This document shows, in pieces, positions 44,885 to 57,132 of a stretch of 64,000 nucleotides of DNA. Both the position numbers and the translations under genes were made by a program. Origin of the DNA: Selaginella moellendorffii (Eukaryota; Streptophyta; Lycopodiopsida; Selaginellales; Selaginellaceae); assembly GCF_000143415.4 (NCBI RefSeq), contig NW_003314377.1, forward strand, positions 76,240-140,239, written 5' to 3'. The notes beneath the pieces are model-generated. The model searched no databases, had not been told where the DNA came from, and saw only the letters and a program-made list of their open reading frames with translations. Positions within the stretch are counted from its first letter, which is position 1, and each line of letters begins with the position of its first letter.

Positions 44885-46030
44885 TGTAAGGAACCGACTC
44901 CCCGAGATGTCGTAGGCTAAAGGATCCCCAAAAGCTTGACCAAAATGACAAAGAGTTCATCGGATGGGACCAAGTCGAAGATCAAGTCCAAGACCGACTC
45001 TAGGACCGAGTTCGAGATAGAGTCCGGAATCGAGTCCGAGACCGACTCGAGGACCGAGTTCGAGTCTGAGTTCGAGACCGAGTTTGAGATGGAGTCCGAG
45101 ATCCGAAATCGGGTCCGAGACCGAGTCCGAGGTCGAGTCCGAGGTCGGGTCTGAGATCGGGTCTGAGATCGAGTCCGAGACCGAATCCGAAGTCGGATTT
45201 GAAATCGGGTCCAAGATCAAGCCAGAGACTAAGTCCAAATACTAATACGGGTCAAGGGGTGAAAGCCCAAAGCGTGCGTCTCCCGGGGGGGGGGGCTGCA
45301 AGGGGTTCCAAAAGTATAGTAGGGATAGTGAGGTCCAGGAACCAGTCTCGATAGAACTCTCCAGTGGTGCTTCCAAACTGACTTGAGGTTGAGACTGGGG
45401 CCGAGGGGCCTTGGGTGGGAGTGAGCATGGGCTTGAGTGGTGCCGGACGGGCCACTCAGGGAAGTGCTCAAGAGCAGCTCCCACTCCCGAAAGGGAAACC
45501 GGCTACGGTGCTCCCGGCTCATGTGGAGTGGTGCCCCACTTGAGTACCTTGTGGCTCATTGGTCCTTGCCCTCCCTAGGGGCTTGGGCCTTCCCTTCGGG
45601 ATGGAAGTGGGGGGGTAGAGGTACCCATACCAGGCCGTTAGGCATGGGTGTTTTGCCCCGACGTCCCGAAGCAAGTGCTGCACCCAAGACTTGGGATTTA
45701 GAGGGTCCCATGATCAAGTCTTGTGGTACCAAGGGGTGTTAGGAATCTGGAGGCTTGGTGTGCTTGGCTGCTTGTGCCTGCGGGGAGTGTAGCCGAACCT
45801 TAAGTCCAGTCTAACCCGGGGAGGGGGATTGGGAGGGATTTGGGAATCCATAGATGGATGGCTAACACTCCATTGCTTGTGCAGTGAGTAGCTGAAACCA
45901 AGTAGGACCAAGTAGGAGCTGGTACCATAGGCAGGAACCTTGGCGAGGGAACTTAGCACAAGCCAAGGCAGAGTTAGTCGGATAGACGAGGTAAGCTGGC
46001 AAATTGGAAAGGAAAAATTTGTGGCTTACA
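44885..46030 (+). mobile_element. Solo LTR of the LTR-A family
   Basis: Starts TGTAAGGAACCGACTCC and ends TTTGTGGCTTACA. Perfect target duplication CTACC at 44880-44884 and 46031-46035. It is more diverged from the chromovirus LTRs than they are from each other, so it derives from an older insertion that lost its interior by LTR-LTR recombination. It sits in LTR-B internal DNA. Confidence 0.95.
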
Positions 46031-49000
46031 CTACCCTATGACTAAAGATTTCAACATGCACACGAAGTGCCGAAGCCAGTCTGCCTATACTGGCCCAAAC
46101 TTCAAAAATCAATATAGGGACTATATCAAAGTTATAGACAATGATATCGTAGAGTCGTAAGTATCAATAAATAAATCTTAGATTAGAACAAAAAAGTATT
46201 CCAAGTAAGTTATCATTCGATAAACTAGTATGATAGGATAGGAACCACCAAGATCACTATCTTTGGAAAACATAGGATTCACCATCCAACAAAATTCAAT
46301 AGCAAGTATATCATCAAGTAAACTCAATAAGAAAACTTAACTACCGAAGATTGTAGATAGTATGCTAAACAACTTACAAAAGATAACTCAAAGAACATAA
46401 AGCATCATTGATTGATAAGCACAATGCTTGTGAATGTATAACCCGAAGGAAATAACATCCTAACCTACCAGAACTAACTTGAGCAACAATTAACAGAACA
46501 GAATGAATGCGGTAAGACTAACAAACACTCAGTCATGCCAACCATCGCATAAGTTAATCTGAATAGATCCCGGTCAATAATACCAAGGAACCATAGTTGC
46601 TTAAGTAAGTGTCAGCAACGTCCTATCGATATCTCAAACCCAAGAGACAAATCCAAGGCAAACCACAAAGCACATATGGTATTGCGAAAAGCTATAAGCC
46701 ATCAAAGAGAACAACTAACCATCATGAAAGATCATCAATCATCTCATCAATAGAGAAATGCATAATCGTCATCCAAGAAAGAATCCACCATCCCAAAGAA
46801 TGGCAAATTATTCTATATCAACAATAATCAAGCAAAAACCTTTGATAAGGACAATCAACTATCTTAGATGATAGTCAATCATCACCAATGAATGCGAGAT
46901 GCAAATATTAACAACATCAAAGCTAACAAGCCAAAATGCCTTCCCCAACAACTTCTAACAAATGAAACAATGAGTACAAAACTCAAGGAACTAAAGCTCG
47001 AAGAAGCCTATAGCCAAGTCTTGCCTAATAATGATCACTTGAAGCCAACTTCAATGCGAAAGAAGAAATTGTGATGCAACTCACAATATCTTCCTCAACA
47101 CATCCATAAGCCAAACTTCATAATGCCAAATCTAATGAAGAGCATGTCTGCATCAATCCAAAAGCTAAGCATAACAAAGCTATGCTCAATAAGTGATCAT
47201 CAAACGATCGTCCATGAATCCATCTATAGCAATACATAACTCACTTCATAACAAGCCCAAAAAGAATCATTAATGATCGCTATATCCCAAACTCAAATCT
47301 AGCAAGGACTCAACATTCTAATATCAATCACTAACTCTTCCTCTCGTAGAGTTAGCATAGTCCACGACTAAATCACTTTTCAAGGAAAAGCTAAAGCTTA
47401 ACCCTCTACTAAATAATCTCGTCTAAAACACAACTAACTCAACTTGCCACTCAGTTCGTTTGAACGTCAACACAGTTGCTAACTAGCAAATGCCCGAATG
47501 CCAACAACACAAAGCTATAGCCAAATCATCAACACTATCTTCATCAAGACTAATGAAACTCAATATCAATCCTACGGAGAGACATTTCATTTCACTTGAA
47601 TCTCAATATCAACTATGTCAATGACAAGGCATCACTTCAATGCCATCAACACCATAACAAAGCTAGAAGAAAGCATAAGTGAATCACCACTCAAAACTTC
47701 CTAGCAACTAAGCTAACCAAGGTCAAAGATACTTTACTTAGTATCCGAGACCAATCCTCCAACAATACTTAGTAACAGAGAACAGATCATCATGGAGTGA
47801 TTCACCACGTCCAAGACTCAATAAAATCCAACACTATGGACTAGATGTAACCAAATGATATCGACAGAGGTAGAGTCAACATAAAAAAAACCATGTAAGT
47901 CTAACGACACGATCCTCCGCAACATCATCTGGTAAAGCAAGCCCATCACTGCTAAATCATCATCGAGCGAAGAAAGTATCAACAGTCTTTTGACAAAGTC
48001 TACAAGTAATCATTAGTCACAAAGCAACTAACAATCACCCTTCAACTTGCCTTCACAAGACCCAAACACCAACTCTTATCATTAAGTTATATACTTGTCC
48101 AACATGAATGTGATACCCCAGGTACGAGATAAAAGTTCATAGACAAGCACAAACTAAATGACCACTCGAATCCAACTCAACCGCGATAAGCTCACTAAAA
48201 CATTTAGCCACTAACTCTAAGCAAAAGACTAGCTACGCATGATCAACACTCAGTCGAAACAAAAGTGAAGATCATAAGATGGACTCATGTCGGTACACAA
48301 CCTCCTCATAGACAAAGCTATAGTATGGGTACCAACACCTCAACTCAAACAACTAAGTTGGACATCTCCATCCTCAGCCAAGGTGCAAGGCTACCAAGAC
48401 TAAGTCAAGATTAGTGAGAGCTCACTACTCTCATAGAGTCTTAGTGAAATGCAAGGTGCAACCTGCTACCAAGCAAAACACTATAAAAGAAGGGCACAAG
48501 GGTCACCCTTCTTAGAAAAGTGCATCAGCCACTTTTCTACACTAACTCCAGACTCTATCCAACTCAATTGCCTTAGCCCCAAAAATTAGCATCCCTTTCG
48601 GGTCGCATCATACAAACTATATACAAAGGTCTAAGCTAACCAAGGTTAACTCTAACCCCTTCACTAGTTTGTACTAGCTTACGAAAATGGAATGGTTTTC
48701 GGCAAAGTGATCAACAGATCAGCCATTGGGGAAGTCTAAGAAAATTTGTGGAAAAATTTCCATCATAGAGAAAGAATGACTCTCAGTCCAGGATTGCAAA
48801 CTTTCAAGTCAACCAACTTCCTCCTACTAACAACTTCACATAGGTTCACCTCAACACAAATTCTCACGACCCATAATATGCTTAAGCATCGAACATCTTT
48901 GCCCATTTTTCCGACATCCAACACCGACATCCGCAAAAATGCAAAATGAACATCCAAGGCTTGATCACGAAGACCACATCTTCGGATATCCACCTTTGCA

Positions 49001-50507
49001 CTAACACTCTTCTTCAACCACCATCAAGATCCAATGTGAAGCCAAAACACTAACAAGAAAAATGACATGGAAAATCAAGATACAAGGAAAATTCCTCATC
49101 ACTCGAAATAACAATGCCACTTCCACCAGCACAAGTGCTAGTGATGTTAATGCCTCAACTACACACCTTCTCCATCCAAAAATTTACTCCAAGTGTTAAC
49201 AGATCAACCGACAAGTTATAGCAAATGTATGCTATAACCCTTTTCCAACACCTTAATGGGCAAACTCAAGGAAACAAGGTACCAACTTAAGCTTAGCACC
49301 ATGGATCACCATTGAGAATCTAGTCAAAGCTACTACAATGCTACTTCGTACAAGTAGATTAGCTTCACCATCAACCACTTTGGGGTTGATCATCATTTAA
49401 CCAAGCAACTTTGTAAACGCATTACTCTTTATCACATGGATATGATATAAGCATCACAATGACTTGATCATCAATTGAGCAACACCATGAGCAATGCCTA
49501 TATCATTACTTCAAAAGTTTATGTGAGTATTAAGTGTCAACTCGATTCGACAAAATGCAACATAAATGCCACACTCTACCGATAGAAATTTACAACATCG
49601 AACACCACTAACTTTTGTTCATAACATGGACAAGTTCATGCCACTCTCTTTCCGACTAAACTCAAAACTAATCCAACACCAAGCTATTCAATGAGCAATA
49701 GCAAAGTTCCCCGGAAAAGAATTGAGCATTGCAACCCAAGTCTTCTAATAGCAAGCCTAGACAAAATGGTTTAGCGTTTCACCGCTATCCATCCCACAAC
49801 TCACTATTTGTAAGACCATCACCTCCAAGATGCATCAAGGTAGGGACTCTTGATTGCATAATATGAACACAAGCAATGAGTTAACACCTCGTTGCAAATC
49901 ATCTCTCCAAGAAGAGAAAATGATTTATGTGTTTGATCCTTTATCCTCGACGACTCTCTTTTCGGCCTCATCTTGACTAAACTTCAAGCTTGCTTTCACA
50001 CTGCCTTCAGTTCAATCCAAGAAAAGTTTATGAGAGAGCACAACAATAATTACTTGAACCAATAGACTAATCCCTACAGTCTTGATTGATCCACTTATAA
50101 TCATGCCTAGGAAGGATCCACTAGTGCCGTGCTAAACAGCTACGGACCAGCCTATTTGCCACTCATAGTAAACCCAAAGAGGTTTGCTTTCACTCATGGT
50201 ACATAGAACAACTCATGGAACCATCGATAGGTTAACATTAATCCTGTCAACTCAAAGTGTAACCTTGAATTGCTAATGCGCCTCACTCACGAGCCCAAGT
50301 GCAAACTCGTGTAAAGTCAGTCTACCCTATGAGCCCAAGAGCAAGCTCACATAATATGGAACAAAAAGGTAACCAAAACCTATCCCAAGGAACCAATGCG
50401 AAGTCTTTACACCAAAACATGTACCCACTCGGATCATCGTTTTCATCTCTGCGTATGCAACGAGACTAGTTACCCAATCTCATTGAATAGTTCTCACCGA
50501 GACTCTA
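46031..50507 (-). other. LTR-B internal region, non-coding
   Basis: About 4.5 kb (plus 44439-44884) without convincing open frames on either strand. About 47570-50507 aligns in reverse to the plus-strand copy at 59080-63014. Composition is A- and C-rich on the plus strand with many CAA/CAT/AAG triplets. The absence of gag or pol homology is the main observation. Confidence 0.7.
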
Positions 50508-50519
50508 CCTCTGATACCA
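50508..50519 (-). promoter_or_regulatory. LTR-B primer binding site
   Basis: Minus strand TGGTATCAGAGG, two bases inside the 5' LTR end, complementary to initiator tRNA-Met apart from the last base. The same site is at 59067-59078 in the second copy. Confidence 0.8.
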
Positions 50520-50525
50520 AATGTA

Positions 50526-50700
50526 NNNNNNNNNNNNNNNNNNNNNNNNNNNNNNNNNNNNNNNNNNNNNNNNNNNNNNNNNNNNNNNNNNNNNNNNNNN
50601 NNNNNNNNNNNNNNNNNNNNNNNNNNNNNNNNNNNNNNNNNNNNNNNNNNNNNNNNNNNNNNNNNNNNNNNNNNNNNNNNNNNNNNNNNNNNNNNNNNNN
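50526..50700. other. Assembly gap (N)
   Basis: 175 undetermined bases inside the LTR-B 5' LTR. The size agrees with what the other copies predict is missing. Confidence 1.
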
Positions 50701-50771
50701 CTAGGAGTGATGGAACCGAACCACGGAGCAACTCCCGAGCATAAAGCCCAAGGAGCGAGGAACAAGAGCCC

Positions 50772-51420
50772 TGTAGTGCATGTGATCATGGGATGAGATT
50801 TGGATATACTGTCACCGCGGATCCTTGGAACCTTGAGGGATAAATGGGGATAAAATAGCCACTAAGGGCTCTCTCATCAAGCAATTGCCCCTTTTCCAGT
50901 TGGCTTAAGGGGAGAGAGATAAGGTGCGCTACAGTTGGTATCAGAGCAAATGGCACGGGTTCGATTCCCATTGATTAGTGGCTACTTAAAAGTATAATAT
51001 ACCCTTGAGCAAGGTATATTCCTACCCCTAAATTTGAAATCGTACGTATTGGGCATCCATGCGTATGTCCTTCCTCTTGTGTGGAGTATCCACGGACGAA
51101 GGTATCCACTGTGGGACTGCGGTACGGGTGGATGACTAGTTGCCTCACATGGAATAGCTGATCTACACAATTGAAGGATTGATAGATTGAGTGCAGAAAT
51201 GGAGGTGCTGGTTCCCCTTGGCAATAATAGTCAATGAGGACATTGACATCTCTGAAGGGTGATCGCATGTGATCATGGGATGAGATTTGGATATACTGTC
51301 ACCGTGGATCCTTGGAACCTTGAGGGATAAATGGGGATAAAATAGCCACTAAGGGCTCTCTCATCAAGCAATTGCCCTTTTTCCAGTTGGCTTAAGGGGA
51401 GAGAGATAAGGTGCGCTACA
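50772..51420 (+). mobile_element. TRIM-1, terminal-repeat retrotransposon in miniature
   Basis: 649 bp. LTRs 50772-50933 and 51260-51420 (about 162 bp; ends TGTAGTGCATG and GGTGCGCTACA). PBS TGGTATCAGAGC at 50936-50947 is a perfect initiator-tRNA match. A purine-rich CTGAAGGG lies just before the 3' LTR. Target duplication AGCCC (50767-50771 and 51421-51425). The empty site GAGCCCGGAGCGAC can be read at about 35648-35661 in the other LTR. No coding capacity. Confidence 0.95.
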
Positions 51421-52292
51421 AGCCCGGAGCGACTTGGAACAGTCCTAGAGTAACTAGCATCCCATTGCCAGGACCAGCACGCAAAATGGAGCCAAACGGA
51501 GTCTGGCGCTATTTCAGCATACCGGTGGCCTAATGCGAGGATATGGGTACCCCACCAACTAGCATGGTATGGAACTTGGGCTTAGACCCAAGCCAGACAC
51601 AAAACAAGGATAGGCATGCAAGTGGGAGCTAGACTATGCCTCAGGTTGGTCGGCCATGCTCGACCTACTCACTATCCTTACTATATATTTGGAACCCCCC
51701 ATAACCCCCCCCCCCCCCCCCCCCTTGAGGAACACACGCTTTGGGCTTTCACCCCAAGCCTCCCTTAGTATCAGGAGTTAGTCTCTGGGACAAGCTTAAA
51801 ATTTACTAAATATAGAATGTCCCTAGATTGTGAATTTGGACACGGGACGAACACCACCGATCTCTACATTCTGTAGATATGCCAAATGAGCGAATCTAAA
51901 CACTTTCCATAAATAGCATTTGGGACCAAAATGAGACTAACACAAAGGGCATGATAGCGAGGGTGTTTGGCAGACACGGTAAGCTATCATCTAGCGATAT
52001 TGAGGGACCAATCTCAATACGCGAGGGTTCTTGTCACTAGCCTGTGCAAGACATAACGAGGCGGGAACTCCTTACCGGGCTAAGTATGCTTAGCTAATAA
52101 CACGTAGGAATTCCGTCCTTATGCTCGTCCGGTCTAAGTACATTCGAAATGCCCAATTAACTCCACTAGTACAAAAAGGATTAATAAAGGGTCTAGCAAT
52201 ACCGACCTCCTGCCATTGTGGCAGTAAGGTAAGAGTGTCCGTAAGGACTAGTTGACAGGTAACTTTCGATACCCGAAGTCACATTTGCGACA

Positions 52293-52467
52293 CTTCTACA
52301 ACAACATTTTCTTCGAGCTACCACCTCTTGTCAACAGCATAGATTCCAAATGGAAGGGGATGGAAACCAAGCAGTATATCCACAATTGGTGCAATATCAA
52401 GATCACACACTTTCAACATTTTGAAGGTACAATGTTTACTTTCCAAATAGAAGGAATCTTTGCATAG
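52293..52467 (+). pseudogene. 3' part of the interrupted host reading frame
   Basis: Continues the frame of 35235-35364: FYNNIFFELPPLVNSIDSKW, then TKQYIHNWCNIKITHFQHF, ending FTFQIEGIFA. Unknown product. Confidence 0.3.
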
Positions 52468-52613
52468 GATAAATAAACCTCCTTAAATGGAATGATCTAA
52501 AAAGTAGCAATTGAATTAAGCCATAAAATCTCAAATTCACAAATACTAGAACTAACAACATATACTTGATTAAGATGTACACTATCTATAAGTATATATA
52601 TTTCCTAGATCAC

Positions 52614-54178
52614 CCTTCAATAAGACAATGTATTTAACAATTTTGCATGCCAAGAAATTGAGTAAATTTTGTTTAATTGGTAAGCTTGCCTACACCAGTA
52701 CCCATTGTGGAGTCACCAATGCAAAATTCTATGAGGCTAAAGGTGTTGGTTCTATTCGCATTGAGCTTAACAAATGGCACTATACGCATGTCTCAGAAAT
52801 GCAAGAAAATTTGTTATCTATGAAAAGCCTTACTGATACTAGTCTTCAATTTTCTGGAGATCAACACAGTATTACTTTTTATTTTGATGTGGTCAAGGTG
52901 ATGCACAGTACCTATTTACAAAGTTAATGCTATTTTAGTGCCTCTCCTTGTCAAAATCTAAGATGCACTGATTCTAGCATAAAAAGTATGGAAATAGAAA
53001 TGTCGCATACACTTTGGGATTGCTTGCTGATCCTCTCTCCCACCTCTTATTGGTTATGGACAAGATCAGGCTTTTTTCACATTAAAGCCTTCCTTTCTTA
53101 ATAATGTTATGAAAGATCAGTAGTCCAGTGGTGCCTTGGTTCGAGCTATATAAAAGAATATTTGTGATAGTTACTCATTTTATGCCCTAGATAGCACTTG
53201 AAAGTTTGTGGCATGGTGCGGTGACAACTGGGACGCTTCCAGATAGAACAGAAAGTGGTAGTTCTGCACCATCAAGCTCCTGCTGCTCTCACTAGCAATA
53301 ATCAAGAGGCACGAGAGATTTAGTTCTCCTGTGGCAGATCAATGCGGGGGTGATCCTAGGGAACTGTAATCACCCCTTTGGCGCTTGTCAAAAGCCTCGA
53401 CCACGCTCTTGCTGAGAAAGTGTTAAAGCTGACAGTGAGGGTGGCGTCCTCCTTCGCATAAACCTTTCATGTAGACACCATGGAAGTCTGGCTAGTAAAT
53501 ATCCTTGATGCGTCTCAAGAATCGGGGTGATTTTTGGGTGCTAAAATCGGGAGGAGTATCAAGCTCGGGCAGGACGGCAGTCTCTCCGAGAAAAAGCGGG
53601 CTTGTTTGATTCCCCCAAACCCACCAGGCACATGGAGAACTTCGTCCACTTGAGCTGCCTGAGGATGGAATTGCCTGTTCGTGACAGGAATGGATGGTGA
53701 ATGTGTGGCGTCGATGCTCCAAGCACAGCCCTGAACTTGGAAAGATCACACCGAAAGCTTACAAAGTCTACTTCTCTGGAAGTTCATACCTCTCAACCTT
53801 GGTCCCTGAAAACGTATCCCGCCACCAGGGCGCCAAACACAAGGTCAGCGTCGAGAAAGCTAGACTGCGAGGAGGAGGAGGAGGAGCGACAGGAGGAGCG
53901 CCTGCGATCGATCATGTCTTGTCAATGGAATCAGACGAGACAAGAGAGGCTGGAGCCGCCGCTGCGCCGATAGGCCAGGAAATGGACTATCACAGCTGCC
54001 GCAGTCTCCAGCTTGCCCACGTCAATCTGCGCAAGGCTGAGGTGCTCCAGCGTCGCAATGCCAGAGCATCCGCATTGATGATCGACGATGATTCAGTGTT
54101 TGGCTTGCAAGTATTTACAAATATCGGGAAGAGAATCGAACCTGAAACGTTTGTTTTGGGAGACCGATGTCCTAAATG
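52614..54178 (+). repeat. Duplicated block, second copy
   Basis: Direct copy of 9678-11228 with scattered substitutions and small indels (for example TTCCTTTCTTAATAA inserted near 53090). Followed by PIG-T copy 3 in reverse. Confidence 0.85.
52628..52927 (+). pseudogene. Ty1/copia pre-integrase fragment, second copy
   Basis: GVGSIRIELNKWHYTHVSEM then QENLLSMKSLTDTSLQF. It is closer to the copia consensus than the first copy (GSIRIEL, NLLSMKSL), suggesting this copy is nearer the ancestral state. Confidence 0.55.
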
Positions 54179-54179
54179 A
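53694..54179 (+). CDS. Unrecognised 161-residue ORF (copy 2)
   Basis: Frame matches 10741-11226 with few changes (for example RRQGT to RHQGA, PTGQ to PIGQ). Conservation of an open frame between two copies is weak support for coding, because the copies are young. Confidence 0.2.
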   Translation: MVNVWRRCSKHSPELGKITPKAYKVYFSGSSYLSTLVPENVSRHQGAKHKVSVEKARLRGGGGGATGGAPAIDHVLSMESDETREAGAAAAPIGQEMDYHSCRSLQLAHVNLRKAEVLQRRNARASALMIDDDSVFGLQVFTNIGKRIEPETFVLGDRCPK

Positions 54180-54235
54180 CTGGTCTAAGCTGTTTTTGTG
54201 AGCTGGCGAACCAGAATAATGGCTCCTTATTTAGC

Positions 54236-54360
54236 AAAATTTTTGCATAAAAGTCCTTGTTGAGTGGACCCTTCGGCATCGAACCCGGGTCTTCTACAAC
54301 GGTTTACCTCTACACTTACCTGATAGCCATCATCTCAGCAACCGGGTTCCCGTAATAAAA
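54236..54360 (-). repeat. tRNA-derived SINE-like sequence, second copy
   Basis: Reverse copy of 5935-6062; box B reads GGTTCGATGCC on the minus strand. It lies 3' of PIG-T copy 3 just as in copy 1, so it was duplicated with PIG-T rather than inserted independently. Confidence 0.35.
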
Positions 54361-54535
54361 AAATCATACCATGTACTTGAACCATATGACAGGGGTCTTT
54401 GCGAAATCCATGGCGTTTTTGTTAGATCGCCCACCAGACGAGATTATCCCCCGCATTCGTGCTGCTCGGCGTTTCGTCCTTGGCAAAGCCCCTCTTGGGT
54501 TGTGAATCGATCATCGTGGTAATGGATCGTCAAGA

Positions 54536-55690
54536 GTTATGGCCTGGGTTGCAATAGAAACTCGCAGAGCAATCTCCACAGCCGCAGGAGCTTTGCGATC
54601 TTCTGCTGGTGTGAATCTCATCAGCCCCAAAACTCCACGTTTCAGCAATCCGACGAAACCTGTAGCGTGTGGCCATACAAACGAACATACCTCGGTATCA
54701 TCCTCGGCTGCCTCGATGCCTGGAGAGTAACAGTCCCGGGAAGAACCATCATTTGCCCGAAACGAAATGACGATGGATCCCCTTGCATTCCCGCTGCCAG
54801 CCAAGGACCAGCTTGTGTAGAACTGAGCCCGAGCCGGAGACCAATCCACCGGGGCTGTCCAAGTGATGCCGAGATCAAGCTCGCTGTGTGTGCCAGAAAA
54901 AGAGAGCCTGAAGAGGACGCGAGCACCCGACTTGGAGCAGGGCTGAGACTGAAAACACGACTGTCCGCGAAGTTGATGCCTGTTTCTTCGCTGAGATCTC
55001 CAGCCAAGTGCTTCGCCAAGCTCTTCTCCAGCTCCAGATAGACACTACTTGTAGTTGCAAGCGGGCACTTGCCTACCAGCTTTGAGCCAAACATGCTAGA
55101 GAGTGTCCAGTCTTGCAGCTTTCGGAAAACAACCTGCTCCAATGTCGTGCCTTCTTCGTCCCGATCGAAGTCACCGGAAGTGATAAGCAGCCTCTGGGAA
55201 TGGTACATACCACTGTAAATCGTCTGCCTGTCCAAGAGCGTCGTGAGCCCAGCCTTGTCTCTACATGGGAGAAGCGTGAGCCATGGCGTGAGCCGTGGCG
55301 TTCTACAGAGTGCTTCTCTTGGGAGTGCTCCATACCTCGTCATCGAGCTCTTGCTCCATTTCTTTCCTTTCACCACCCTCTTCATGCCAGGAGCGTCGAA
55401 AGCTCCTCCTCCTCCTGTCCGGTTTGCCTCGGGCCTCGACGAGAACCACGGCCCCAAGAACGTAGTTGGCAATTCGAGGAAGTTGATCGATGCGCAAAAG
55501 AGGACCGAGAGAGCGTGCGTGAGGTTTCCCCACGTCGAATCCACCTCTGCCTCTGGAAATGCCGTGAGCTCCACTCCCACTGGCTTGGCGGCGAGCTGCG
55601 CGATCGGATCGCCCACGCCCCAGCGCTCGTTGTTCCATCGCCCTTGCCATTTCTTTGATTCGAAACTTCCAGACCTGTTCCAAGCGATTC
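54536..55690 (-). pseudogene. PIG-T pseudogene, copy 3 (longest)
   Basis: Minus strand: LEQVWKFRIKEM (about 55683), RWNNERWGVGDP, AAKPVGVELTAF, NLTHALSVLFCASINFLE, YGALPREALC and LLPCRDKAGLTTLLDRQ, then the features of copy 1. This covers the lumenal region of PIG-T, which in the GPI transamidase helps attach GPI anchors to proteins in the ER. Breaks: a frameshift between IKEM and RWNN, loss of about 24 bp in the segment that copy 2 reads as LTVVLQKPAVSED, a 13-bp deletion before HSELDLG, and a shift near YGHTLQ. The C-terminal membrane segment is missing. Not functional as read. No intron interrupts it. Confidence 0.85.
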
Positions 55691-57130
55691 TTTCATCATC
55701 GTTTCGGGATTTGAGGACTTACGAGCTGGAAGATCGACAAAAGAAAGGGCAAAAGGAGGATAGGGTTCGATTTTACCTCTCCACTGAGAAACGTACTTGG
55801 AGTAAGAGTTCGCACCTTTGGAAGCACTCTTCTGAAGGCCATGGGTATTTGCACTGTGCTGGGAGATTCTCTCCAAGGGCAAGTAAATCTGTGCTTGAAT
55901 TCTTTCTAGTAGTTATGGCACTAGCATTTTACTGAGTTTATATGTATGGAAAGTGTGGGCTCATTGAGATGCATTTGATTGAGCGGGATGAAACACGACG
56001 ATCACTGTCTACGTGTCGCATGAGTGTGGTAAGCAAGCAATCCACCTCTATGCATACTTATGTCTAGAAGGGACAAAATGAGTTGATGTTTTGCCAATGC
56101 TTGCTCAATGTTGCATGACCATTTGTTTGGTTGCAATTTTGTCTCTACCCAGATTGTTCTTATTAGTTGAGCAATAGTCTTGAAGTGCAATTATGTTTTA
56201 GTGGAGTTTTGAGCCTTGGACGATTGTCATTTAGCACATATACTTGGCATGGAAAGTTGCAATATACATTTCTGATAGAGCAAAATGCAGGCCTAAGATA
56301 AAAAAAAGATCACCTTCTCATGGCTTTAGATGCTTGTTTTTCTCTTGAAGTTCTTTGAACTGATAATCACATTTATAAGTTGTAGTTGGTTATGGGTTGG
56401 ATTTTTCTCTTTAAGTGGAAAATTTATGGAAAATGCAGGGATGCATACAATGTGTTTGACAGCATGTGCTATAAAATAAACGTGATCATTTGAATTGCCA
56501 TGGTTACTGGACATGCTCAATGTGAACATTATTTACAGCAAGGTGAAGGAAAAAAAAGGAATGAATTGCATAGTCTATGCAAAATTTTCATAATGAATTG
56601 ATTCAAGTCTTTTAACCACAAAAGAGATCAGGAATGCCCTTAGTGAAGTTGGGAATTTTGCTTACCATTCTCATATATTTAAAACCAAAGAGCCCATTAG
56701 CAAGTAAGTCTTGAATTTTCTCACAATGCCCTAACATTGAATGCAATGTGATTTTAGCCCTCTTAACACACATATTTTTTCTGTTTTTGCAAAGTGGTTC
56801 TATTTCTTTTTCTATATGGGGTAATTTATCTTTTAACTATTGGGCAGGAATATTGCACACTATTGTGGCTTTGACATTTTAATATGTTAGGATGTATTAT
56901 AAAAATTTATTAAATTTAGCATTAAATAGAACAAATAACAATTCTTATTGTACCACCCTCTAGAGACTAGGTAGTTGTAAGTAATCAAAGATAACAGAAT
57001 TACACTATATATTGAGAATTACATGATAGAGAATTACACTATATGTTGAGAATTACATGATAGAGAATTACATTACATGTTAAAATTGACATTTAGTAAA
57101 TTTAATTTGCCTTTAATTAAGTTCAACATA
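55691..57130. other. Unassigned, mostly AT-rich DNA
   Basis: Upstream of PIG-T copy 3, a minus-strand frame (to 55882) and a plus-strand frame (55243-55935) are open but featureless. From 55950 on, AT-rich DNA with a short tandem (TTGAGAATTACATGATAGAG, about 57010-57065). Nothing else supportable. Confidence 0.4.
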
Positions 57131-57132
57131 AA

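Larger units (their letters stand above)
35365..52292 (-). mobile_element. Non-coding LTR retroelement (LTR-B, LARD-like), carrying nested insertions
   Basis: On the minus strand: 5' LTR 52292 to 50522 (split by a TRIM and a gap), PBS at 50508-50519, about 5 kb of internal DNA without coding frames, purine tract 44423-44438, then 3' LTR 44422 to 43783 continuing 35868 to 35365 (split by the chromovirus). A second copy on the plus strand at 57931-63014 defines the LTR as 1134 bp. Flanks are CTTCT (52293-52297) and CTTGT a few bases from 35365, an imperfect target duplication. With no gag or pol it must have relied on another element's proteins. Confidence 0.8.
50522..52292 (-). repeat. LTR-B 5' LTR (interrupted)
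   Basis: Pieces 50522-50771 (including the gap) and 51421-52292 together approximate the 1134 bp of the intact copy at 57931-59064. A TRIM splits it. A long C-run (about 51701-51724) replaces the eight or so G/C bases of other copies. Confidence 0.8.

Noticed and set aside
55243-55935. 230-codon plus-strand frame over PIG-T copy 3
   Set aside because: It overlaps the minus-strand frame with clear PIG-T motifs and has no features of its own.
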